Position numbers and translations under genes: made by a program. DNA of 64,000 nucleotides, taken from NCBI RefSeq assembly GCF_000733775.1, contig NZ_JPOE01000002.1, positions 620,001-684,000 on the forward strand, given 5' to 3'. This DNA is from Thiomonas sp. FB-Cd (GTDB lineage: Bacteria > Pseudomonadota > Gammaproteobacteria > Burkholderiales > Burkholderiaceae_C). Positions 16,803-26,352 of this stretch are shown here, in pieces (position 1 is the stretch's first letter; each line of letters starts with the position of its first letter). The notes under the pieces were generated by a model. The model was not told where the DNA came from and made no database searches. It worked only from the letters and a program-made list of their open reading frames with translations.

Positions 16803-19622
16803 TTAGAGTGTGGGCACAGCGGCATCCGTTTCATCGATCTTCTGAAGGATGAAGGCCCTTGCTTGGTCCCGGAGCAAAACAGCGGACAAAAAATGATCCG
16901 CCGGCCCATCGGGCGCAGCAATGGTATCGCCGAACGTTACGGTGACTGGAAATCGGCGGGGCAACCACTTCTCATCGGCGAGGACCGATCGGGTGCCGCG
17001 GATCGCCACCGGAAGAATTGGAACATGGGCCCGCACTGCCGTGGAGAACGCTCCCAGGTGAAAGGCCAAAAGTCCTGGCGCCCGTCTGAAGGTTCCTTCG
17101 GGAAAGATGCACAGCGGAGCCCCGTCACTTGCGATCGCTGCAAGACGATCCGCATCGGCGACGCTTTGCTGGGCGACAGAACGCTCGACAAAGACGCTAC
17201 CAAGGCGTTGGAGGTAAACCCGCGCCATCCAGTTCCCGAGCAATTCACGCTTCGCAATGAAACGATGAGGCCGGCGCATCACGGCGAGCAGGATCAGGCT
17301 ATCCAGATAGCTTGCGTGATTCGGAACGAGGATGTGGCCACCGCGGCGCGGGTCTGGCATACGACCATTCACTCGCACTGAAATTCCGGAGACCCGGATA
17401 AACAGCTTTGCCATCCAGTGGCTGAAGCACCAAGCCCACGAAGGGACGACCAGGACGGCAGTGACGAGCCAGACTATCGGGGCAAGGACGAGGAAGAGAC
17501 CGACGACATAGATTCCATACAAGAATCGGCCCATTGAAGTCAGTCTTTCCCGCGCTTGGGTGGCCACGGCCATCCAGCCAAGTCGGGCGAGTTGCCACCA
17601 GAGCGAGCGTGACGGTGAACCCACTTGGCCGGCCTCATACACAGCGCGTGTTGCGGCGCGACGGATTTTTCCGCTGGACGTCTTGAGCACCGTATGAGGC
17701 GGCGCGAGGATCACGTCGTCTGGGGGCTCGCCCAGCAGGTCGGTGATGCCGCGAATGATTGCTGCGTGCAGGGACTCGCGTGCAGCACGATCCGTCTCAC
17801 GTGTTTCCGCCAGAACGACTAGGCGCTCCGTGCCCAGCGACGGATCCTGGCTGCCGAATGCCGCCACACATCCCTTGCGTACGCCACCGATGGCACCGAC
17901 GGCCTCTTCGATTTCGTGGGGATACAGGTGATGCCCGCCACGAATGATGATGTCCTTGACACGACCGGTGATGTAAACCTCGCCTGCAGCGACGTAGGCA
18001 CGGTCGGCTGTGTCCAGCCAGGCGCCATGAATCAGGCGATCGGTTTCTTCAGGGTTACGAAAATAACCAGCAGTGGCCGAAGGCCCCCGGAACTCCAGCC
18101 GGCCCTCCATCCGTTCGCCAACCTCGAAGCCGGCATCGTCGACGAGCCGGACATGGTGACCTGGAATCGGTTTTCCGCAAGCGACGAAGCGAAGCGGATT
18201 CGGATCGCCGGGGGATGCAATTTGCGCCTGGCGATCGCGCATGAAGGCATTTCGGTCGACGAGATCCACCAAAGGCCCGCGGCCGAGCGGCGGTACCAAC
18301 AGCGCAACCGTGGACTCGGCCAAACCGTAAACCGGGGTCATCGCTGTTTGCGGAAAACCGTAGGCCCGAAATCGTGCCGCAAAGCGAGCGATTGTGTCCG
18401 GACTCACGGCTTCCGAGCCGTTGGCTGCAACGCGTAGGTGGCTGAGGTCCAGCCCCTGAATTTGCTGGTCCTTGATATGCCGGAGGCAAAGCTCGTAGGC
18501 GAAATTGGGGGCTGCCGTGAGCGTGCCGCGGTGGCGATGAATCGCCCAAAGCCAGCTTTCCGGGCGTGCCAGAAAAGCCATGGGCGACATCACCACCAAG
18601 GGGTTACCAAAATACAAGCTTGCCAGCCAGGCTGCGATAAGTCCCATGTCGTGGTACAGCGGGAGCCAGCTCACAAAAACGTCATCGGGCGTGATCTGAA
18701 TCGCTTCCCCGATGCACCGGATGTTGGCGAGCAAATTGGCATGCGTGAGTACCACACCCTTGGGATTTCCGGTGCTTCCGGACGTGTATTGCAGGAAGGC
18801 AATGTCTGTGCCTTGAACTGCAACCTCCTGGCGCGTCGCATGGGGACCGGGCCGGTCTATGACCGAGACGACCCTTCGCAAGCCTGGCACGACCGCTTCA
18901 AGCAGGTGCGCCACAGCCATGGCCTCGGGTACGGTGACGAGCACCGCCGCCTGCGCGTTGGAAAGGATGAACGCATGGCGTTTGACGTGTTCCTCGATCT
19001 GGGAGGGACGAGCTGGCGGGTAGATGGGAACCGGGATGGCTCCGGAAAGAAGAATGCCGAAATAGGTATAGAAATACGCGGGGCAGGTCGGCAGCATGAT
19101 CGCGACGGCCTGCCTGGCCAGTACGCCCAGGTGCTGAAGCCATGATGCGACCGCCTGCGCCTCCCGCATCAAGGCCGCGTATGAGATTTCTTCCTCACCG
19201 GCATCGGATAGCACGACGATTTGGCCACGGTTGGGGTGGCGTTGAAGATGCCAATCGAGAACGTCGAGAAGCGTGGATGCGTCCAGAGGTTGGCCTTGAT
19301 CAGGCTCGGATCGGTTGCGCTCAAGAACAACCGCTGGGGCGAGAGACGTCACCTTGCCTGCGGCTTTCACAGCATTCAGAAGATCGCGTGGTGTCTCCGC
19401 AAGTGCGAGCGTGTTCTCCGGTAGCCGGACGCTGAAGGCATTCTCGATGCGCAGGATCAACTCAACGCGTGCGAGGCTGTCAAAGCCAAGATCGCGATCC
19501 AACGAACTATCCAGGCGAAAATCAGTCGCGGATGCCGGGCGCTGGTTGAGGTCCTGATACGCTTGGCGTATGACCTCAAACAACGTCGATTCGATTTCAG
19601 GCGGGGCGCGATCTTGGCTCAT
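16803..19622 (-). CDS. fused ACP - fatty acyl-AMP ligase - PlsC acyltransferase
   Basis: A 939-residue three-domain fusion. Residues about 10-85 are an acyl carrier domain with the phosphopantetheine site DLGFDSLARVEL. Residues about 110-690 are a fatty acyl-AMP ligase (YTSGSTGNPKGVVLTHAN, YGLAESTVALL). The C-terminal part has membrane helices and a PlsC-type lysophospholipid acyltransferase (NHASYLDSLILL, FPEGTFRRAPG). The ATG at 19622 is chosen for GGGGA upstream. It probably activates a fatty acid on its own carrier and hands it to a lipid acceptor, acting at the inner membrane. Confidence 0.87.
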   Translation of the reverse strand: MSQDRAPPEIESTLFEVIRQAYQDLNQRPASATDFRLDSSLDRDLGFDSLARVELILRIENAFSVRLPENTLALAETPRDLLNAVKAAGKVTSLAPAVVLERNRSEPDQGQPLDASTLLDVLDWHLQRHPNRGQIVVLSDAGEEEISYAALMREAQAVASWLQHLGVLARQAVAIMLPTCPAYFYTYFGILLSGAIPVPIYPPARPSQIEEHVKRHAFILSNAQAAVLVTVPEAMAVAHLLEAVVPGLRRVVSVIDRPGPHATRQEVAVQGTDIAFLQYTSGSTGNPKGVVLTHANLLANIRCIGEAIQITPDDVFVSWLPLYHDMGLIAAWLASLYFGNPLVVMSPMAFLARPESWLWAIHRHRGTLTAAPNFAYELCLRHIKDQQIQGLDLSHLRVAANGSEAVSPDTIARFAARFRAYGFPQTAMTPVYGLAESTVALLVPPLGRGPLVDLVDRNAFMRDRQAQIASPGDPNPLRFVACGKPIPGHHVRLVDDAGFEVGERMEGRLEFRGPSATAGYFRNPEETDRLIHGAWLDTADRAYVAAGEVYITGRVKDIIIRGGHHLYPHEIEEAVGAIGGVRKGCVAAFGSQDPSLGTERLVVLAETRETDRAARESLHAAIIRGITDLLGEPPDDVILAPPHTVLKTSSGKIRRAATRAVYEAGQVGSPSRSLWWQLARLGWMAVATQARERLTSMGRFLYGIYVVGLFLVLAPIVWLVTAVLVVPSWAWCFSHWMAKLFIRVSGISVRVNGRMPDPRRGGHILVPNHASYLDSLILLAVMRRPHRFIAKRELLGNWMARVYLQRLGSVFVERSVAQQSVADADRLAAIASDGAPLCIFPEGTFRRAPGLLAFHLGAFSTAVRAHVPILPVAIRGTRSVLADEKWLPRRFPVTVTFGDTIAAPDGPADHFLSAVLLRDQARAFILQKIDETDAAVPTL

Positions 19623-20188
19623 GCCAGTCCCCAGATCACAAAGCGACGCCTTCGCCATGCGCCGCAGTGACAACCCATCTCGAGCCGTCATCAATGGGTA
19701 TCGAAGAATTCGTGAATTGCATGATCAGGCGGTAAGCCAATAGCCCATGTCTGGTGGTCCCGCAGCATCGAAGGGTTGCAACAGTGGGCGCGGTCTGGGG
19801 TGGTTGCCGCGCGGCGTTCCTTGGTAACGCATGCGCGTGGAAATATCAAGTACCAAGCGCGCTGCCCATGCGCTGAGCCGGTCCTTTCGCGTCGGTAGCG
19901 GGTCTCACGCGCTCAGGGCATCTCCAGTGCAGTCCAAGAACACAAGTTTAGGGCGCAATTGCGCACGCGTCGGGTGCCTTTGTACGACGAGGCGATCCGT
20001 CGAACGATGGAATGCGGGGCGTACTTGCCAAAACGCAGCACGTTGTGGGAACAGCGAGCGCGCATGGGAAAATCGGCTCCCGACCCGTACCGACGATGCG
20101 CGGGATTTGGGGGGAAGACGGACTTCCAGGTCGAGCATTCGGTCAAGCCTATCGTCCAACATTTCAACGTTTCAACGTTTCAAACGCA
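19623..20188. other. long gene-free stretch with short direct repeats at its end
   Basis: About 565 bp lie between the divergent acyl ligase and BaiN-like genes. Open frames on both strands are arginine/serine-rich and look spurious. The only structure I see is a run of TTTCAACG at 20162-20169 and 20170-20177, then TTTCAAACG at 20178-20186, directly before the BaiN-like ATG. No tRNA or terminator was recognised. Confidence 0.5.
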
Positions 20189-21376
20189 ATGCACCCAGAC
20201 AGCCATGACGTGGCAATCATCGGCGCAGGCGCTGCGGGCATGATGTGCGCCGCCGTCGCTGGGCAACGCGGGCGGCGAGTCGTGCTCATTGAACACTCCG
20301 TTCACGTGGGGGAGAAGATCCGGATTTCCGGCGGTGGGCGCTGCAATTTCACCAACACGCAAGCCGAGCTCAAACATTACATAGGGTGTCATCCACGGTT
20401 TGCCCGTCAAACCCTGGCGGGGTATACGCCACGCGACTTCATCGCCCTGGTACGCAAGCACCGCATCGGGTTTCACGAGAAGCATAAGGGCCAACTGTTC
20501 TGCGACGACAGCAGCCAGCGCATCATTGACATGCTGCGTGGCGAATGCTCGCAGGGTCGCGTGCAGTGGATGCAGCCAGCCAAGGTGCATGAGGTGCGCA
20601 GGCAGGGCAAGGGTTTTGCATTGACCACCAGCCAAGGTAACGTGCATGCGGAGCGGTTGGTTGTGGCCACGGGCGGACTTCCCGTACCCAAGATCGGAGC
20701 TACGGATTACGGCCTGCGCCTGGCTCAGCGGTTTGGCCTGCACGTGGTTCCTCCGAAGCCGGCACTGGTGCCGCTGACGTTTGCGCCCGAGTCTTGGAAG
20801 CCTTATGCCGAACTCGCGGGGGTGGCAGGCGCGGTACGGGTGCGGTGCGGGGAGCAGTCCTTCGACGAAGATCTGCTGTTTACGCATCGGGGCCTTTCCG
20901 GTCCAGCCATTTTGCAGATATCCAGTTTTTGGAACCCAGGTGACAGTCTCACAATCGACCTTGCGCCGGGGCGGGATATCGGAGTCCTACTTCGCCAAGC
21001 CAAAGCGCAGTCCCGCCAATCGGTGCTGAATGTGCTTGCGCAGACCTTGCCGCGGCGGCTCGCGCAGACCTGGGTACAGAACCTTGGTTTGGCAGGCGAG
21101 CGGCGGATTGCAGAACTGCCGGATGCAAAACTGGCAGCGCTGGGTGCCGCGCTCGCAGGTTGGACGGTGCAGCCCACCGGAACCGAAGGTTGGCGAAAGG
21201 CGGAGGTCATGCGCGGTGGCGTGGATACGGCGGAAGTGCATCCCGTGACCCTTGAAGCCCGCCAGGTTCCCGGCCTGCACTTCATCGGCGAAGTCTTGGA
21301 CGTGACGGGCTGGCTGGGCGGCTACAACTTTCAATGGGCTTGGGCAAGTGGTTATGCGGCGGGCATGGCCGTTTGA
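20189..21376 (+). CDS. BaiN/HI0933-like FAD-dependent oxidoreductase
   Basis: A 395-residue flavoprotein of the HI0933/BaiN family. The FAD motif is DVAIIGAGAAGMMCAAVAG, followed by the family marker KIRISGGGRCNFTN. GEVLDVTGWLGGYNFQWAWASGYAAG closes the protein in two parts typical of the family. The ATG at 20189 is taken because the FAD motif begins nine residues later; no clear Shine-Dalgarno sequence is seen. The substrate is unknown; misannotation as aminoacetone oxidase is common. Confidence 0.88.
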   Translation: MHPDSHDVAIIGAGAAGMMCAAVAGQRGRRVVLIEHSVHVGEKIRISGGGRCNFTNTQAELKHYIGCHPRFARQTLAGYTPRDFIALVRKHRIGFHEKHKGQLFCDDSSQRIIDMLRGECSQGRVQWMQPAKVHEVRRQGKGFALTTSQGNVHAERLVVATGGLPVPKIGATDYGLRLAQRFGLHVVPPKPALVPLTFAPESWKPYAELAGVAGAVRVRCGEQSFDEDLLFTHRGLSGPAILQISSFWNPGDSLTIDLAPGRDIGVLLRQAKAQSRQSVLNVLAQTLPRRLAQTWVQNLGLAGERRIAELPDAKLAALGAALAGWTVQPTGTEGWRKAEVMRGGVDTAEVHPVTLEARQVPGLHFIGEVLDVTGWLGGYNFQWAWASGYAAGMAV

Positions 21377-21497
21377 TACACGGCGATGCCGCACCTGGTC
21401 AGCATAAGGTTTGCTTGTCCTCTATGCTGAGGGTGCGCAACTCCGATGGCGGGCTAAGGCATCCTTGCAAGCCCGCTTCTCAGCCAAGCCTCCAATC

Positions 21498-22508
21498 ATG
21501 TCCAAGCCCATGACCACATCCTCCAGCCGCCCCTTGGACGCGGGGCCGAGCCCCGAGATGCAGAATCTGCTCCAACGCATCGCTCGCGCCGGGCGCCCGG
21601 CCTTGTGGGACCTGGGAGTCGAACAAGCTAGGCAAGCGTACGCGGCTTCGTCGGATGTGCTTGACATCCCACCACCAAAACTGACCGAGGTCCTGGACCT
21701 TGATTGCGAAGCACGTGATGGCGTGCGGTTGCGCGTACGCCGTTATCGGAATGACGTCGAGCGCAGCACGGCGGGAGAGGCCTTGCCAGCCTTGCTGTAT
21801 CTGCACGGGGGCGGTTTCGTCATCGGCAGCGTCGAGACGCATGACATTTTGTGCCGGCAATTGGCACTGTACGCCGGGTGTGCGGTATTTGCGCTTGACT
21901 ATCGCCTCGCACCGGAATACCCGTTTCCGACTGCGGTGAACGATGCGTGGGACGCTCTGGTCTGGCTGCGCGAGAACGGTCCAATGCTCGGTGTGGACCC
22001 ACAGAGCATCGCCATTGGCGGCGATAGCGCGGGAGGAACTCTGGCTACGGTAGGCGCAATCATGGCACGCGACGAAGGCTGGAGGCTGGCCTTGCAACTC
22101 CTGTTTTACCCAGGTACCGCCGGCTGGGCGCAAACGGCTTCCGCATTGCATTACGGCCACGGCTACCTTCTCGAGCGGGAACATCTTGACTGGTTTTTTG
22201 GGCGCTATCTGCGCGATCCTGCGCAGCGAAATGACTGGCGGTTCGCGCCGATGTTCGCGCCCGATCTGCGCGGCGTCGCGCCTGCATGGATGGGTCTTGC
22301 TGGGTGCGACTTGTTGCACGATGAAGGCGTGCTGTACGCCGAGCGGCTGAGGCACGCTGGCGTGCCCGTGACCTTGCGCGAGTGGCCGGGCGTCACACAT
22401 GATTTCATCCGTATGGGCCGCGCCTTACCCCAAGCTGGGCAGGCGATCCGTTCGGCGGCAGATGCCTTGCTGCAAGCATTCAGCGGCGCATCGGCGAAGG
22501 CGGCTTGA
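21498..22508 (+). CDS. alpha/beta hydrolase, hormone-sensitive lipase type
   Basis: A 336-residue esterase of family IV. The oxyanion motif LYLHGGGFVIGS, nucleophile elbow GGDSAGG, acid in LAGCDLLHDEG and catalytic His in GVTHDFIRM are all present. It acts on short acyl esters in known members. The ATG at 21498 leaves a short N-terminal cap; 21510 is an alternative. The next gene begins 24 bp later in the same direction. Confidence 0.88.
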   Translation: MSKPMTTSSSRPLDAGPSPEMQNLLQRIARAGRPALWDLGVEQARQAYAASSDVLDIPPPKLTEVLDLDCEARDGVRLRVRRYRNDVERSTAGEALPALLYLHGGGFVIGSVETHDILCRQLALYAGCAVFALDYRLAPEYPFPTAVNDAWDALVWLRENGPMLGVDPQSIAIGGDSAGGTLATVGAIMARDEGWRLALQLLFYPGTAGWAQTASALHYGHGYLLEREHLDWFFGRYLRDPAQRNDWRFAPMFAPDLRGVAPAWMGLAGCDLLHDEGVLYAERLRHAGVPVTLREWPGVTHDFIRMGRALPQAGQAIRSAADALLQAFSGASAKAA

Positions 22509-22532
22509 TTCGCCCTGGAACGCACCCTCACC

Positions 22533-23414
22533 ATGACATCGAGACAACGTCACGCATTTGGTTTTTTCCACCGGTTACAGGTGCGCTGGGCCGAGGTGGA
22601 CATGCAGCAAGTGGTATTCAACGGTCACTACCTGCTGTATTTCGACACGGCCATGAGCGCCTACTGGAAAGCGCTCGGCCTGCCTTACATGGAGGCATTG
22701 CAGCTGCTCCGCGGTGACTTTTACGTCAAGAAGGCAAGCCTCACCTACCACAGCCCCGCGCGGCTCGATGACTGGATCGACGTCGGCATCGAGCCGGCGC
22801 ACCTGGGACGAAGCAGCATGACCCTGCGTACTGCCATGTACGTGCAGGATCGCCTGCTTGTAGATGGGGAGATTGTGTATGTTTTTACGACGTTGGGCCC
22901 GCGTGCAAAGGCACAGACCTTGCCACCCAGCTTGCGGGAGTTGTTGCAAGCCCACGCGCACGGCGAGTCGATGCTGCAGGTGCAGCTCGGCACCTGGGCT
23001 GAACTGGGAGGGCTTGCGGCGGCGGTGCGTACGGCCGTGTTTGTGCATGAGCAGGGCATCCCGGCTGAGCTTGAGTGGGACGCTTTCGATACCAACTGCC
23101 TGCATGCAGTGGTCCGCAATCGGCTAGGGCAAGCCGTGGCCTGCGGCAGGCTTTTGCCTGACGGGCATATCGGTCGCGTGGCTGTGGTCCAAGCGCTGCG
23201 TGGAAGCCAAGCGGGTCGTCTGGTGATGAAGTCCTTGATGGGTGAGGCGCGTGCGGCCGGCCATGCCCATGTCGAAATCTCGGCTCAATCGGCCGTCGCC
23301 GGCTTTTACCGCAAGCTCGGTTTCGTTAGCTATGGCGAGCCGTATGACGATGCTGGCATCCCGCATATTCGGATGCGCGCAGCCCTGCTGCAGGAGATCG
23401 AGGCTATAGGCTGA
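22533..23414 (+). CDS. fused YbgC-type acyl-CoA thioesterase and GNAT acetyltransferase
   Basis: A 293-residue two-domain fusion. Residues about 10-145 are a hot-dog thioesterase with the 4-hydroxybenzoyl-CoA-type signature VRWAEVDMQQVVFNGHYL. Residues about 150-290 are a GNAT/ElaA-like acetyltransferase (VFVHEQGIPAELEWD, GRVAVVQALRGSQAGRLVM, FYRKLGF). The fusion is seen in other Burkholderiales. A substrate is not known. Confidence 0.85.
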   Translation: MTSRQRHAFGFFHRLQVRWAEVDMQQVVFNGHYLLYFDTAMSAYWKALGLPYMEALQLLRGDFYVKKASLTYHSPARLDDWIDVGIEPAHLGRSSMTLRTAMYVQDRLLVDGEIVYVFTTLGPRAKAQTLPPSLRELLQAHAHGESMLQVQLGTWAELGGLAAAVRTAVFVHEQGIPAELEWDAFDTNCLHAVVRNRLGQAVACGRLLPDGHIGRVAVVQALRGSQAGRLVMKSLMGEARAAGHAHVEISAQSAVAGFYRKLGFVSYGEPYDDAGIPHIRMRAALLQEIEAIG

Positions 23415-23426
23415 GCCTTGCCTGGT

Positions 23427-24254
23427 TCAGTCTTCCTCGTGCCAGTTCCAGATGAAGTCTGCGGGTTCGGCAGGCGCGGGTTGGTGCTGGATTTCGCGCA
23501 CATGTATGCGTGAATTGCTATCTGTGCGCAGCAGTGTGGAGCAGCGTGTACCGTAACCGGGGTCGCCGGGCACGCGGATGAAGGCGGCTGACAATGCCCG
23601 CTCCCATGCCGGGGTCACGCCTGTGCTCGGCAATTGGGCGTCGGGTGCCGTATTGCTGTCGGTCAATGCTGCCTGCAACGCGGCAAACTGCCCCGCGGCC
23701 GGTCGCCGGGCTTGCTGTGCGAGGGCCGTCTGCAGCGCACGCACCTTGGGCCACGGCGTATCCAGCGCGGCGTTTGACAGACCATGCACGCCGGGCTCCA
23801 CACGACACAAACGTGCCGGATGATTGGAAAGCCAGATCAGTTCACTGCGCGCCATATCGCCAAGCAAAAGGTTGAAGCCCGCATATTCATGCGCAACAAA
23901 TTGCGCCGCCTCAGCATATTGGGAAGGCGCGCAGTCGGGCATGGGTGTGCCGTCCTTGGGTTGCTGCGCAAGCAAAAAGCGCAACGCCAGCAGGCCACGC
24001 GAGGGGGCGAGCGGACGCTCGAGCGCCGGGTCGCGCACGTTGGTGATGGCGGCAAAGCGCCCGCTACGTGTGACTCCAAGCCAGATACCCCCGCTGCGCA
24101 GGTCTCTGCCGCTCAAAATCTCAGTGGGCTTTGTTGGGTGGGGCCGCCACCAGCGCATGGACAGAGTGGGGCGGTCCAGCCACTCGTCACGGTTCGCCGC
24201 AAGCAGCAAGGGTTGTTCCGTCCCGGGTTGCCAGTTCCAGGCGATCAGGCACAT
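23427..24254 (-). CDS. NRDE family protein (Ser/Thr-rich protein T10 type)
   Basis: A 275-residue protein with the N-terminal MCLIAWNW and the name-giving NRDE in LLAANRDEWLDRPT. The rest matches the family (GGIWLGVTRSGRFAAITNVRDP, GYGTRCSTLL). The N-terminal Cys suggests an Ntn-hydrolase-like fold. The start at 24254 is set by the conserved MCLI. The function is unknown. It lies 10 bp beyond the stop of the broken ygfZ gene. Confidence 0.85.
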   Translation of the reverse strand: MCLIAWNWQPGTEQPLLLAANRDEWLDRPTLSMRWWRPHPTKPTEILSGRDLRSGGIWLGVTRSGRFAAITNVRDPALERPLAPSRGLLALRFLLAQQPKDGTPMPDCAPSQYAEAAQFVAHEYAGFNLLLGDMARSELIWLSNHPARLCRVEPGVHGLSNAALDTPWPKVRALQTALAQQARRPAAGQFAALQAALTDSNTAPDAQLPSTGVTPAWERALSAAFIRVPGDPGYGTRCSTLLRTDSNSRIHVREIQHQPAPAEPADFIWNWHEED

Positions 24255-24264
24255 GGCGGCGAGC

Positions 24265-25211
24265 TTAATCCTGTGGCGGCAGCGCGTAGGGCAGGGTGGC
24301 CAGGGAAAGCGCGGGGCCATCAATTGATCGAGCATGCAACGTGCCAGGCGTGGCGGTTGCAGCGATTTTGAGTTCGGCCAGAGCCTCCCAATCCCTCGTG
24401 GCTGGCGCTGCTGCCACCACCATGCCGCAAGGCTGGTTCGGGTCGTCGCTTTGGAAAATCTCATCGCCCGCAGCCAAGGGTCCGGGACCGACGAGCCGAT
24501 AGGTGCGCCGCTTGATGGTGCCACGGTACTGTGTGCGGGCCACGATTTCCTGGCCGGGATAACAGCCTTTCTTGAAGTCGACCGCGCCCAGCGCTTCGTA
24601 GTTCAGCATTTGGGCACAAATTGCTGAGTCGTGGCCTCCGTGACATGGCCAATCCCGGCACGAACCTCGGCAAGCATCCATTCCTCCTTCGTGCCTTCCG
24701 CGATTTGGGTGCGCAGTCCTTCGATGTCGCGGAGCCCGAATGGACTTTCGGACACAAGCAGCAGCCGGCGCGTACCTGGGGCGTCGGGCAGACGGATCAG
24801 CACGATTCCTTCGCGTCGCTGCATGGACCATGGCTCGGCGGGGCAAGACCACCCATCCGGCCCCAACACGTCGTCCTCGCCCGGCGATTGCAGAACGCCA
24901 TACAACGTCTGCTCAGCGCTGGCGTCATCGACCTTGCATTGCAGACGGAGAATGAACATGCGTAGGCGCCTGAGGGTGGCATCCGCCAGCGAGGAGTCCA
25001 GGGCCATGGCAATGTCACCGGCACTTGTCTTCCACAGCAAGAAATCGGCCAGCATGCGGCCCTGAGGCGTGCAAAACGCCGCCATGCGCGCTGTGTCCGC
25101 TGGCCAGTGATGCACTTCCTGGGTGAACTGTGCCTGGAGCAAATCGGCGGCTTGGGGGCCATGCGCGAGAAGCACGCTCAGGTGAGATAGAGGGGTGAGG
25201 GTGGCAGGCAT
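24265..25211 (-). pseudogene. ygfZ: YgfZ folate-binding protein gene, frameshifted
   Basis: The frame from ATG 25211 encodes the YgfZ/GcvT-like N-terminal region through AEVRAGIGHVTEATTQQFVP, then stops at 24603. The second frame continues with QMLNYEALGAVDFKKGCYPGQEIVART, containing the family signature KGCYPGQE. A single extra C in the run read as CCC at 24612-24614 would restore CCC CAA ATG and one protein of about 315 residues. YgfZ supports Fe-S enzyme repair. A sequencing error is at least as likely as a mutation. Confidence 0.8.
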
Positions 25212-25332
25212 GCGTGGACGATGTGTGAAACCAAGGGGCGGGGCGCACGATGCAGCACTCGCGTCGCGTTGGCACGCGACAATGGGATTTGCGCGATGCT
25301 CGGCTAGTATAGAAAGTTGACGCATTTGTTTG

Positions 25333-26352
25333 GTGAGCTCGTTTTTGAAACCCCGCTGGCCTGTTCGTTTTCTTGCACTCGGCGTGGCCGTGGGGCTGGC
25401 CATGGTCGCCGCCTTCGCTTGGTGGGCGCTGGCACCAATACGGCTGCACGCATCGCCGCTGGATTTCTCGGTCAAGCCCGGTAGCACAGCGCGCACTGCT
25501 GCCGTGCAGGTGCGTGCACAAGGGACCGAGATTTCACCTCGGCTGTTTTATTGGCTGGCGCGCATCACCGGCAAAGGTACCGAGATCAAGGCAGGGAGCT
25601 ATGAGATCGAGGCGGGAACCAGCCCCTGGGATCTGTTGCAGAAAATGGCGCGGGGCGACCAGTCCCTGCTCGCCATCACGGTTCCAGAGGGATGGACCTT
25701 CGCGCAGTTCGTTCATGCACTCAATGCGGCACCGGGCCTGGACCATGACGCCCAAGGGCTGAGCGGCGCGCAAATTATGGATCGCATCGGCGCGCCACCG
25801 GGCACACCACCCGAAGGCTGGTTTTTCCCGGACACCTACCTTTATGCGCGCGACTCATCCGAACTGGCTGTGCTAAGGCGCGCTTACCAGGCCATGCAAA
25901 GGCAGCTCAGCGGCGCATGGGCTGCGCGCCAGCCGGGTTTGCCATTGCACACGCCCTACCAAGCTCTGATCCTGGCGTCGGTGGTCGAAAAGGAAACAGG
26001 ACTGCCCAGTGACCGGCGCAAGATCGCGGCCGTGTTCCTCAACCGCTTGCGCGCCGGTATGCCCCTCCAAAGCGACCCCACGGTCATCTATGCGTTGGGC
26101 AGTCGTTACTCGGGCGCGCTGACGCGCAAGAACCTGCAGGTGGCATCGTCATACAACACCTATGTCAACAGCGGGTTGCCACCAACGCCCATTGCCCTTC
26201 CCGGCGATGCTTCGATGCAAGCCGTGCTGCACCCCGCGAACACCCGCGCCCTATATTTTGTCGCTCGCGGCGATGGCAGCAGCGTCTTTTCGGATACTCT
26301 TGGCGAGCACAATGCAGCCGTGGATCGCTATATCTTGAAGAGGTCTCCTTGA
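25333..26352 (+). CDS. mltG: endolytic murein transglycosylase MltG
   Basis: A 339-residue inner-membrane lytic transglycosylase that ends glycan-strand growth. One N-terminal TM segment (about 10-35) is followed by a LysM-like region and the YceG domain. The catalytic glutamate lies in ILASVVEKETGLPSDR. GTG at 25333 is used; TTG at 25330 is possible. The stop overlaps the TTG start of tmk, consistent with the conserved mltG-tmk-holB order. Confidence 0.9.
   Translation: MSSFLKPRWPVRFLALGVAVGLAMVAAFAWWALAPIRLHASPLDFSVKPGSTARTAAVQVRAQGTEISPRLFYWLARITGKGTEIKAGSYEIEAGTSPWDLLQKMARGDQSLLAITVPEGWTFAQFVHALNAAPGLDHDAQGLSGAQIMDRIGAPPGTPPEGWFFPDTYLYARDSSELAVLRRAYQAMQRQLSGAWAARQPGLPLHTPYQALILASVVEKETGLPSDRRKIAAVFLNRLRAGMPLQSDPTVIYALGSRYSGALTRKNLQVASSYNTYVNSGLPPTPIALPGDASMQAVLHPANTRALYFVARGDGSSVFSDTLGEHNAAVDRYILKRSP

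Noticed and set aside
19831..20208. Open frame of 125 codons in the gap before the BaiN-like gene
   Set aside because: Arg/Ser-rich composition, no Shine-Dalgarno sequence, no domain, and overlap with the real gene start.
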